Below are positions 26,042 through 34,204 of a stretch of DNA of 64,000 nt, in pieces. How positions within the stretch are numbered: the stretch's first letter is position 1; every line of letters starts with the position of its first letter. Under the pieces are notes generated by a model. The model saw only the letters and a program-made list of their open reading frames with translations, searched no databases and was not told where the DNA came from. This DNA is from Calothrix sp. NIES-2098 (GTDB lineage: Bacteria > Cyanobacteriota > Cyanobacteriia > Cyanobacteriales > Nostocaceae). The stretch covers positions 6,327,001 through 6,391,000 of the forward strand of contig AP018172.1 of NCBI GenBank assembly GCA_002368175.1, written 5' to 3'. The position numbers were made by a program, and so were the translations under genes.

Positions 26042-28183
26042 GTGAAAAAAATCCTGATTTTATCAGCAAATCCCAAGAATACGGCGAGACTGCGCTTGGA
26101 TGAGGAAGTACGAGAAATTCAGGCGGGTTTGGAACGTGCCAAGATTCGCGAGCAGTTTGAGATGATTACTAAATGGGCTGTGCGTCCTGAAGATTTGCGA
26201 CGCGCGCTTTTAGATTATCAACCTGAGATTGTCCATTTTTCGGGACATGGGGAAGGAGATAAAGGTCTGGTTTTGGAAGATGATAACGGACAGTTGCAAC
26301 TGGTGAGTACAGAATCACTGGGCAGGCTGTTTAGGTTATTTCAAGACAAGATAGAGTGTGTGTTGTTAAACGCCTGTTATAGTGAAGCGCAAGCAGAAGC
26401 GATTCACCAACATATTAATTATGTAATGGGAATGAATCAGGCGATAGGCGATCGCGCGGCAATTAAATTTGCAGTTGGGTTTTATGATGCTTTAGGCGCA
26501 GGTAGATCCTACGATGATGCTTACGAGTTTGGGCGCGTTGCCATCGATTTAGAGAATATCCCCGAATATGCCACCCCAGTTCTCAAAAGCCGCAAGCCTT
26601 CCTCAGCAGAACCAACAATTTCACCCCTTTCCACTTTGCCCTTTCCCCCTTCCCCCTCCCAACCTAAGCGCATCTTCATCAACTACAAGCGCGATACTAC
26701 TCCCGATGAGTCAGTAGCTTTACAAGTCTTTCAAGCATTGTCGCCACAACATCAAGTTTTTATCGACCAAACAATGTTAGTAGGCACACACTGGGCTGAA
26801 CGCATTGCAGGAGAAATTCGCCAAGCTGATTTTCTGATTGTTTTCCTGTCATCCCAGTCAGTCCACAGTGAGATGGTGGAGACAGAAGTGAGGATGGCTC
26901 ATGAACTAGCTCAAGTTCAGGGAGGACGCCCCGCTATTTTACCTGTGCGTTTGGCATATCGCGAACCATTCCAGTATCCCCTGAGTGCTTACCTCAACCA
27001 TATTAACTGGGCGTTTTGGCAAGGTGCAGAGGACACACCGCGCCTAATTACAGAGTTGGCGCAAGCTATCTCTGGCGGCAAATTGACTATTGGTGAGGCG
27101 CAAGCTAAAGCTGATTTACTCCAGGTTCATCAACCATCATCCTTTCCCCGTCCTTTTGCTTCTGCACAGCCAGTAGCGCTGGAAATGCCGGAAGGAACTA
27201 TGGATACGGAATCTACATTTTACGTAGAACGCCCATCAGATTTCCTAGCTTTGCAGACAATTGCCCAGCGAGGAGTGACGATTACAATTAAGGGGCCGAG
27301 ACAAGTAGGTAAGAGTTCGCTGTTAATTCGCACCAAAGAAGCTGCGGAGAATGGCGGTAAGCGGGTAGCTTTCCTAGATTTTCAACTGTTTGAAAAAGCG
27401 GCTTTGAGGAATGCCGAACTATTTTTTCGCCAGTTTTGCTTCTGGTTAAGCGATGTGCTAGAAATGGCAGACAAAGTTGATGAGTATTGGAATACTCCGT
27501 TGGGTAATAGCCAGCGTTGCACCCGCTACGTGAGTCGCCACATCTTAAAGGAATTGGGTAAGCCTTTGGTTTTGGCAATGGATGAAGTAGATAAAATTTT
27601 TGACACCGACTTTCGCAATGATTTCTTTGGGATGTTGCGTAGCTGGCACAATAGCCGGGCTACTACTCCTATTTGGAAACAGCTTGATTTAACTCTAGTT
27701 ACTTCTACTGAACCTTATCAGCTAATTAACGACCTCAATCAATCTCCCTTTAATGTGGGGCAAGTAATTGAACTGGCAGACTTCACATCAGAACAGGTTG
27801 CTGAACTCAATCAACGTCATGGTTTACCCTTCAACCCCAGCGAAGAACGGCAATTGATAGCGTTATTAGGCGGACATCCCTACTTAGTGCGGCGATCGCT
27901 TTACTTGGTTGCTTCTCGGCAAATGTCTACTACTGAGTTATTCACCAACGCCACTGCTGAACACGGCCCCTTTGGCGACCACCTGCGCCATCACCTCTCG
28001 CTATTGCACGATAAAACCGAGTTGATTCAAGGCTTGCTGCAAATAATTCGTCAGAACAACTGTGAAGATAAACGGGTTTTTTGGCGATTGCGGGGTGCGG
28101 GTTTGGTGCGAGAAAGTGGGCGATTACTCATACCACGCTGTCAGCTTTACGCCGAGTATTTACGGGAGAACTTGCGTGAATAA
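26042..28183 (+). CDS. CHAT-TIR-AAA fusion protein (candidate conflict effector)
   Basis: A 713-residue three-domain protein starting at GTG 26042. Residues 1-180 are a CHAT caspase-like domain with 'EIVHFSGHGEGDKG' (His69) and 'VLLNACYSEAQ' (Cys112). Residues about 210-345 are a TIR domain: 'KRIFINYKRD', 'VFIDQTMLVGTHWAERI', 'DFLIVFLSSQSVHSEM' and a Glu in 'VETEVRMA' as candidate NADase residue. After a linker, residues about 385-713 are an AAA-like ATPase: Walker A 'KGPRQVGKSSLL' (about 417-428), Walker B 'LVLAMDEVDKIF', sensor 'LTLVTSTEPY', and a winged-helix-like end. TIR domains degrade NAD and CHAT domains are proteases, so one chain could carry two death activities under one STAND-like switch. 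An AAA-CHASE2 gene follows, 182 bp downstream. Catalysis is inferred. Confidence 0.9.
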   Translation: MKKILILSANPKNTARLRLDEEVREIQAGLERAKIREQFEMITKWAVRPEDLRRALLDYQPEIVHFSGHGEGDKGLVLEDDNGQLQLVSTESLGRLFRLFQDKIECVLLNACYSEAQAEAIHQHINYVMGMNQAIGDRAAIKFAVGFYDALGAGRSYDDAYEFGRVAIDLENIPEYATPVLKSRKPSSAEPTISPLSTLPFPPSPSQPKRIFINYKRDTTPDESVALQVFQALSPQHQVFIDQTMLVGTHWAERIAGEIRQADFLIVFLSSQSVHSEMVETEVRMAHELAQVQGGRPAILPVRLAYREPFQYPLSAYLNHINWAFWQGAEDTPRLITELAQAISGGKLTIGEAQAKADLLQVHQPSSFPRPFASAQPVALEMPEGTMDTESTFYVERPSDFLALQTIAQRGVTITIKGPRQVGKSSLLIRTKEAAENGGKRVAFLDFQLFEKAALRNAELFFRQFCFWLSDVLEMADKVDEYWNTPLGNSQRCTRYVSRHILKELGKPLVLAMDEVDKIFDTDFRNDFFGMLRSWHNSRATTPIWKQLDLTLVTSTEPYQLINDLNQSPFNVGQVIELADFTSEQVAELNQRHGLPFNPSEERQLIALLGGHPYLVRRSLYLVASRQMSTTELFTNATAEHGPFGDHLRHHLSLLHDKTELIQGLLQIIRQNNCEDKRVFWRLRGAGLVRESGRLLIPRCQLYAEYLRENLRE

Positions 28184-28253
28184 ACCAGGAATCAGACCCC
28201 TCGTTATCCCGAAAGACCTCCGTCCCTATAGAATGGTGCGGCTATTCGTACAA

Positions 28254-28338
28254 AGCCTGCCTTTGCAGGCTCAAGAAATCCAGCCTGCGAAGGCAGGCTT
28301 CGTATTATTAGCCCCAGGCTTCCAGCCTGCGGGCGGTT
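28254..28338. repeat. REP-like tandem hairpins between two AAA genes
   Basis: Two hairpins with the same 7-bp stem, AGCCTGC/GCAGGCT, lie at 28254-28271 and 28282-28299. A third, imperfect one (AGGCT/AGCCT, about 28316-28328) follows. This matches the look of dispersed REP-type palindromes in Nostocales. It lies in the 182-bp gap between the CHAT-TIR-AAA and AAA-CHASE2 genes and could set their relative mRNA levels. The terminator at 35633-35665 shares the AAGCCTG/CAGGCTT core. Confidence 0.7.
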
Positions 28339-28365
28339 TGGTGGGGAAAGAACGGAGGAATCATC

Positions 28366-30708
28366 ATGTCTAACCCAACCATTTACACAGTCGGTGGAAC
28401 CGTGCAGGCTGGTGGTGGGATTTACATTCCCCGCCAAGCCGATGAGGAATTGCTCAGTTTATGCAGGTCAGCCACTTTTGCTTATGTTTTGACGCCCCGC
28501 CAGATGGGCAAGTCTAGCTTGATGGTGCGGACTGCTGAACGATTGAATGATGAAGGCATTCAAACAGTAATGATTGATCTGACTCAGATTGGTACTCAAG
28601 TAAGTGCGGAAGCCTGGTATTTGGGTTTGCTGACAATTATGGAAGACCAACTGATGTTGGATACTAATGTAGTGCAGTGGTGGCAGGCATACAGTTATCT
28701 TGGTGTTACCCAACGGCTAACGCTGTTTTTTGAGAAGGTGTTACTGGCTGAAGTTCAGGAACGAGTGGTGATGTTTGTGGATGAGATTGATACTACCCTC
28801 AGCCTAGATTTTACAGATGATTTCTACACAGCAATTCGCTATCTGTACATTGCCCGTGCCATCAATCCTGAATTTCAGCGTCTCACAAGTGTCTTGATTG
28901 GCGTGGCAACTCCTGGCGATTTAATCCGCGATGCAAAGCGCACACCGTTTAATATTGGCCAGCGTGTAGATTTGACTGATTTTACCTTTAAGGAAGCCTT
29001 ACCTCTAGCCGATGGATTAGGTTTGCCTACTGAAGAAGCAAAGCAAGTGCTGCAATGGGTACTGAAGTGGACAGGGGGCCATCCGTATTTAACGCAGCGT
29101 TTGTGTGGTGCTTTATTAGAAGAGGTAAATAGAGAGACAGATAACACAAAGGAGTTATCTAAATTTTTGCATATGAAGATAACGGAGAAAGATGTAGATC
29201 GAATAGTGAGTAACACTTTCTTCGGCGTGATGAGTCAACAAGATAATAACTTACAATTTGTGCGCGATATGCTTACCAAACGGGCACCTGATCTTTTTGG
29301 TGTCTTAACTACCTACCGCGAGATCATACGTGGAAAATGTACTGTTCTAGATGAAGAACAATCATTGTTCAAGTCGCACTTAAAGCTTTCAGGAATTGTG
29401 CGTTGTGAGAATACTAGATTGTATGTACGCAATCTGATCTATAAGAAAGTATTTGATCATAGGTGGCTAAAAGAATATTTGCCAGTTCCCATGAAAGCTT
29501 TGAAAGTTCAAAGAGTGCTGGTTACAAGTTTAGTGGTAACACTTTTGGCTCTGGGAGTACGCCATTTCAAAGTATTACAGTCTTGGGAGTTAAAAGTTTA
29601 TGATCAAATGCTGCGATCGCGCCCATTAGAAAACCTCGATCACCGTATCCTGCTGGTAACAATTACTGAGGAGGATCTAGCAAGAGAAAATTGGCCATTG
29701 TCAGATGAGACAATTAATAAACTATTACACAAACTAGAGTCTTATCAACCTCGTGTCATTGGGCTAAATCTTTACCGACCAGGACAAAAAAATTTTGCTA
29801 TTGGTCTTGCAAGCCATAACAACATTATTGGTACTTGCTTATTCAGTAGCATACGTAGACAAGAAATTCCACCACCACCGACTTTATCTATAGATTATGT
29901 AGGCTATACTGACCTAATTCCTGACAGCGAAGACGATCAATTTGTACGTCGCGCTTTGTTATTTGCTCAATCTACAGATAAGAAATGTAGAACACAATTT
30001 TCATTTGCTGCTTTAGTGGCAATTAGTTACCTTGAAAAAGCAGGTCTGGAATTAGATTTTCCTGATAAATATCATTTCTCTGTTGGTAAAAATATCTTCC
30101 CCATCTTGACAAGTAATTTTGGTAGCTACCAACAGTTAGATGCACAAGGTTATCAAATAATGTTAAATTACCGTAACTCTACTCAGGTAGCACAGGAAGT
30201 GACCCTGACACAAGTTCTTACTAATCAAGTCAGCCCTAAGCAGATTAAAGATAGGTTGATAATTATTGGCACAACTGCTTCTAGTATTCATCCTGGTTTA
30301 TATACTCCCTATAGTGTTTCACCACAGCAAGCGGCTAGAACCCCTCCAGTTTTGATTCATGCGCAGATAGCAAGCCAGATAATCAGTACAGTTTTGGACA
30401 AAAGACCTTTGATATGGGACTGGCCAGATTGGGCTGAATTTTTATGGATTTGGGGTTGGTCACTGCTGGGAGGTGTTTTAGGATCTTGGTTACGAAATTT
30501 CTGGCTCATAGCGGTAGTAGAAGGTATAACCCTACTCTGCTTAGTGGGAATCTGTGCTGGTTTATTTTTTCAAGCTGGTTGGGTTCCTCTAATTCCGTCG
30601 GCTTTGGTACTAATTATCACAACCGGGAGCCTATTAGCATCCCCAGCAACATTAAAACAACAGCAACATATCAAATTTACTAAATCGATGCTTGATAAAA
30701 AGATTTGA
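28366..30708 (+). CDS. AAA-like ATPase with CHASE2 sensor and membrane helices
   Basis: This 780-residue protein begins with an AAA-like (AAA_35-type) ATPase: the P-loop variant 'VLTPRQMGKSSLMVRTAERL' near residue 41 and Walker B 'VVMFVDEIDTTL' near 134. A helical or winged-helix part runs to about residue 370. A membrane helix (about 378-397) leads into a CHASE2 domain ('WELKVYDQMLRSRPLENLDH', 'RILLVTITEEDL') exposed outside the cytoplasm. Three more helices lie at about 690-760. CHASE2 domains sense extracytoplasmic signals. An AGGAG ribosome-binding site lies 8 bp before the ATG. Co-direction with the CHAT-TIR-AAA gene and a shared ATPase family suggest a sensor-effector pair. The signal is unknown. 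Confidence 0.9.
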   Translation: MSNPTIYTVGGTVQAGGGIYIPRQADEELLSLCRSATFAYVLTPRQMGKSSLMVRTAERLNDEGIQTVMIDLTQIGTQVSAEAWYLGLLTIMEDQLMLDTNVVQWWQAYSYLGVTQRLTLFFEKVLLAEVQERVVMFVDEIDTTLSLDFTDDFYTAIRYLYIARAINPEFQRLTSVLIGVATPGDLIRDAKRTPFNIGQRVDLTDFTFKEALPLADGLGLPTEEAKQVLQWVLKWTGGHPYLTQRLCGALLEEVNRETDNTKELSKFLHMKITEKDVDRIVSNTFFGVMSQQDNNLQFVRDMLTKRAPDLFGVLTTYREIIRGKCTVLDEEQSLFKSHLKLSGIVRCENTRLYVRNLIYKKVFDHRWLKEYLPVPMKALKVQRVLVTSLVVTLLALGVRHFKVLQSWELKVYDQMLRSRPLENLDHRILLVTITEEDLARENWPLSDETINKLLHKLESYQPRVIGLNLYRPGQKNFAIGLASHNNIIGTCLFSSIRRQEIPPPPTLSIDYVGYTDLIPDSEDDQFVRRALLFAQSTDKKCRTQFSFAALVAISYLEKAGLELDFPDKYHFSVGKNIFPILTSNFGSYQQLDAQGYQIMLNYRNSTQVAQEVTLTQVLTNQVSPKQIKDRLIIIGTTASSIHPGLYTPYSVSPQQAARTPPVLIHAQIASQIISTVLDKRPLIWDWPDWAEFLWIWGWSLLGGVLGSWLRNFWLIAVVEGITLLCLVGICAGLFFQAGWVPLIPSALVLIITTGSLLASPATLKQQQHIKFTKSMLDKKI

Positions 30709-30865
30709 TCGTATCTCTAGCATCAGGATAGTGTGAGCGATGACCTGTTTAGTTTTAGCTTGTTGAAGCTGCGATCGCTTATCTCAAGCATCATCGCCAA
30801 AAGTGCGATCGCCTTGGGCGTTGGTGATGCGATTGCTATTTAGGTAGTTGAAAACTTTCAGGAGG

Positions 30866-30937
30866 TGGGTGACCTGAGATTCGAACTCAGAACCAGCGGA
30901 TTAAGAGTCCGATGCTCTACCGTTGAGCTAGTCACCC
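30866..30937 (-). tRNA. tRNA-Lys (anticodon CTT)
   Basis: The minus strand folds as a full cloverleaf. The acceptor stem is GGGTGAC/GTCACCC with discriminator A, the D arm is GCTC/GAGC, the anticodon loop is CTCTTAA (anticodon CTT, reading AAG), and the T arm is CTGAG-TTCGAAT-CTCAG. The base pair at the top of the anticodon stem is a mismatch. The 3' CCA is not encoded. Confidence 0.95.
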
Positions 30938-30998
30938 ATACAAATTGTGATTATAGCAAATTGCTGGGCGCTTTACTAGCATAGAATGAGAGATATAT

Positions 30999-33251
30999 TT
31001 AAGCTTTCGGGAATTTCAGGATAAAGGTGGTTTCCCCAGCTACACTTTCTACTTGAATTGAACCGCCTAAATGTTTGACCATTTTCTGCACTAATGCCAG
31101 TTCTAGCCCAGTCCCGCTATGTTGCCAAGCGTTGTTTTTGGCGAGGTAATAAAACGGTTCAAAAATTCTTGTCTGGTGCTGTACAGGTATTTCTAATCCT
31201 GAGTTCTGGAAACTAATCTGTACCATATCTGCTATCAATTGGGCTGATACTGCGATCGTTTTACCCGCAGGTGTGTATTTACAGATATGGCTCAAAAGTT
31301 CTGTGACAATGCGCTCTAATTCTGTAATATCTGTTTCTAAAGGTGGCAGTGCCGTTGCAATATCTAGTTTTAACTGCTGTCGCTGACAAGCCGTAACTTG
31401 ACGAAAAGACTCAACAATTGGGGGTAGCCAGGTTTGTAAGTCGATGGCGATTAAGGTTTGGCGATCGTGTGGATCTTCTTGTTGGGTAAGCGTCAGCAAG
31501 TCTTTAATTAACTTACTACCTCGTCCACACTCACTATGGAGAATCTGTAGTAGTTGCGCCACTATGTCTCTATCCGAAAGTCTCTCAGTTGTGAGAACGC
31601 TTTCGAGAGTTTGGGCTGCAAGACTAATACTGGTGATAGGCGTGCGGAGTTCTTGCGCTAAGGTGCGGATAAATTCACTTTTAAGGCGTTCGATTGTTTC
31701 TAACTGTTTAGCCTGGGTTTGAATGGTTTGATTCAGCCTAGATCTGCGAATTGCGATCGCACATTCATTAGCGATTTGCGCGACTAGTCCATTCTCCAAT
31801 TCATCAAAGGGTTGTTGTGTGGCGCGGATCGCCCAAAGATTGCCGATAATTCCTTGAGCATCGAAAATGGGATAAGCTATCTGCGTAATTACTCGCAATC
31901 GTGGTTGCCATCCGGGAATAATTTCTACAGAATGCAGAGGTTGTTTTTGTAATAATTGTTGATAAACTTCCGGGAAATCTGCAACGGTTTTACTCAATCC
32001 CTGACAGACAGTTGAACTGGTAGTGTATTCATAAGCAATGGTTGCGAGAGTGCAATCATCACTGTAAAGTTCGATTTGACAGCGATCGCATTTGAGTAAC
32101 TGTGTTAATTCTTGAATCGCTGTTTCTAGTACCTGGCTTGCATCTAGATTGTCGCGGATGTTTTCTGTAATGCGTCGCCCCAGCGCTTGAAAATCCTGAA
32201 TTCTTTCTAACTCAGCTGTATGCTGTTGTTTTTGTAATTTCATCTGGGCTTTCAGCTTTTCTACTTGCTGCTGAAGTTCTGCTTGCTGGCCTGCAATTCC
32301 GATTTGGGTTGCTAGATGTTTGAGTAAGTCAATTTCTGGATCTTGCCACTGATGGGGTTTACTGCAATGCTGGGCAATCAATAGCCCCCACAACTCCTGT
32401 TGTAGGAGAATTGGCACAACTAAATTAGCCCTCACCTGCAATGAGGCGAGAAAATCTATTTGACAAGGATGTAACCCAGCTGCATAAATGTCTTCAATTA
32501 CTTGAATTCCGCCTCGTTTGTAGCGATCGCGATTTTTGCTGCTAAAGCAAGGATCTGTAATATTTTTATCTAACAACGAACCGCTAGCAGCCACAGTTGC
32601 TTCTGCAACGATGCGATCGTTGCCATTAGCTAAGAAGCGGTAAACTAAAACGCGATCGCTGTCTAATAAATTCCGCAATTCTTTAACTATCTGTTGCAGA
32701 ATTGTTTCTAAATCTTGAGATTGACCAATTTTTTGCGCGATCGCTTCTACTAGTTGCGCCCTTTGCTGTTGTAGCTTACTGCCTCGTTCTAGCTGCTTTG
32801 CCGGAGTAATATTACTACTAGTGCCAATCAATCGGTAAATTCTAGAGTTAGCATCCCGTAATGGTGTCAGCGTCGTACTCCACCAAGTAGGAACCCCTTG
32901 AAATTGCAAGCATTGTTCGTAAGAAATTGTTTTACCAAAGCGTACACAATCACTATAGTGCTGTCTTACCCTAGCCGCATCCGTGGGTGAGAGAATATCC
33001 TCAGGTCTTTTACCTTTGAGTTCATCCGATCTCAGTCCTACCCATCGTTCGTGAGTTGGGTTAAGCGCTACATAGCGAAAATCTCCATCTTCGAGAACGT
33101 CAACCACAAAAATAGATGCCTGCCCAGAATCGTAGATACTGAGTAGAAACTGTTCGCTACTACTTTTATTTTCTGCATCTTTTCCGAAGAGAAAGTAAGG
33201 CGGTGATAGCGGTTTCAGCTCTACACTTGATTCGGATTGATTAATATTCAT
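30999..33251 (-). CDS. PAS-GAF-GAF sensor with degenerate histidine-kinase core
   Basis: A 750-residue sensor protein. A PAS domain (about residues 35-150) is followed by a phytochrome-like GAF domain (about 175-325) containing 'AGLHPCQIDFLASLQVRANL', with Cys263 followed by Gln instead of the usual His. A coiled coil and a second GAF (about 355-500) come next. The dimerisation helix reads 'FIRTLAQELRTPITSISLAA': the phospho-accepting His is replaced by Gln533. The ATPase domain is also altered: the N-box reads 'ELLSHICKYTP', the G1 box 'NSGLEIP' lacks its Asp, and the G2 box is 'GTGLELALV'. It is best read as a pseudo-kinase that senses and signals by binding. Single gene. Confidence 0.9.
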   Translation of the reverse strand: MNINQSESSVELKPLSPPYFLFGKDAENKSSSEQFLLSIYDSGQASIFVVDVLEDGDFRYVALNPTHERWVGLRSDELKGKRPEDILSPTDAARVRQHYSDCVRFGKTISYEQCLQFQGVPTWWSTTLTPLRDANSRIYRLIGTSSNITPAKQLERGSKLQQQRAQLVEAIAQKIGQSQDLETILQQIVKELRNLLDSDRVLVYRFLANGNDRIVAEATVAASGSLLDKNITDPCFSSKNRDRYKRGGIQVIEDIYAAGLHPCQIDFLASLQVRANLVVPILLQQELWGLLIAQHCSKPHQWQDPEIDLLKHLATQIGIAGQQAELQQQVEKLKAQMKLQKQQHTAELERIQDFQALGRRITENIRDNLDASQVLETAIQELTQLLKCDRCQIELYSDDCTLATIAYEYTTSSTVCQGLSKTVADFPEVYQQLLQKQPLHSVEIIPGWQPRLRVITQIAYPIFDAQGIIGNLWAIRATQQPFDELENGLVAQIANECAIAIRRSRLNQTIQTQAKQLETIERLKSEFIRTLAQELRTPITSISLAAQTLESVLTTERLSDRDIVAQLLQILHSECGRGSKLIKDLLTLTQQEDPHDRQTLIAIDLQTWLPPIVESFRQVTACQRQQLKLDIATALPPLETDITELERIVTELLSHICKYTPAGKTIAVSAQLIADMVQISFQNSGLEIPVQHQTRIFEPFYYLAKNNAWQHSGTGLELALVQKMVKHLGGSIQVESVAGETTFILKFPKA

Positions 33252-33631
33252 GCGAGAGTCCCTGTCTGGTGTTACTGACTCATCTAGGCGCTCTCTCTTA
33301 TTTTTACTATGGTAAGAATGCTCCTTAGCGCCTAAAGCAAAGGATGTCAGCCTTTATTTATTTGAGTTTGTGTCTTTTTTATTTACAATCAGAAATCTCG
33401 AAAAGCCCATAACAGTAAGCTTAACAAGCCTTACTCATTGAAGGCGAAAATATATGAGTAAGTTAACGCAAACTGACTTGAGATTGATTGTTAACAATTC
33501 CTTAAGATTTTTGCACGTATTGTAGGTATATTCAAGCAGGATCGTCAATAATTGTAATAATTTTTAATGCAAGACGACGGGAGTGTGGGGAGAAATGACT
33601 ATTGACTCTTGACTCTTCACCAATGAGAAAT
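33252..33631. other. Intergenic region upstream of the GAF sensor gene
   Basis: A 380-bp AT-rich gap with a small dispersed repeat (TGACTCTTGACTCTT type, about 33597-33617). No gene is seen. It holds the promoter of the sensor gene. Confidence 0.5.
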
Positions 33632-34204
33632 TCAATTCAGCAATTTATATGCGTTCATCCCGGTGAGAATTGAAAAGATTAACCAAGCGATCGCTAAACC
33701 GATGACTTCGCCTAAAAATACCTGGGTAAGTTGGCGTAAAACAATCCCGATAGCAGAACCGATGGGTATGGCAATTGCCCAACTGACTGCACTAATGAAG
33801 ATCCAGCGCCAAGCTAAAGGAACTGACTGGTAAATTGCTAACCATTGAGCGAGTCCAATGACAAAACCGCCAATGACGCCGTAAAATGCGCCAGTGAGGA
33901 TTCTCATAGGAAGCAATTGAGTAGTGGGTACAATCCAACCAACTACACCAACACCAATAACTGCGATCGCTATCCAACCCACAACGGTGAAAAACACCCA
34001 CTTTCCATAGAAGCTTGTCTGTCTGAGAATGAGACTTTGAGCAGAAGCGATCGCGAGTCCGCCAATCGCAGCTTGTACAACGCCCAAATCGGGCTTTTCA
34101 CCAATTTCAATGAAGAGCAAACTTACTAAAAAACCGCTAAAAGTAGCTAAAGTCCACCGCAGTGTAAAACTAAATTGAGGTTTAGCAGGCGCAAATAGCA
34201 TCAA
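33632..34204 (-). CDS. Hypothetical polytopic membrane protein
   Basis: A 190-residue membrane protein with about five hydrophobic helices. The two halves resemble each other ('GLAIASAQSLILRQ' and 'GLAQWLAIYQSV', each followed by a 'WxxxxxxxW' helix), suggesting an internal duplication. It overlaps the end of the upstream glycosyl-hydrolase-like gene by 4 bp (ATGA), so the two are co-translated. I do not recognise a function. It may help anchor or export its neighbour; that is inference. Confidence 0.8.
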   Translation of the reverse strand: MMLFAPAKPQFSFTLRWTLATFSGFLVSLLFIEIGEKPDLGVVQAAIGGLAIASAQSLILRQTSFYGKWVFFTVVGWIAIAVIGVGVVGWIVPTTQLLPMRILTGAFYGVIGGFVIGLAQWLAIYQSVPLAWRWIFISAVSWAIAIPIGSAIGIVLRQLTQVFLGEVIGLAIAWLIFSILTGMNAYKLLN

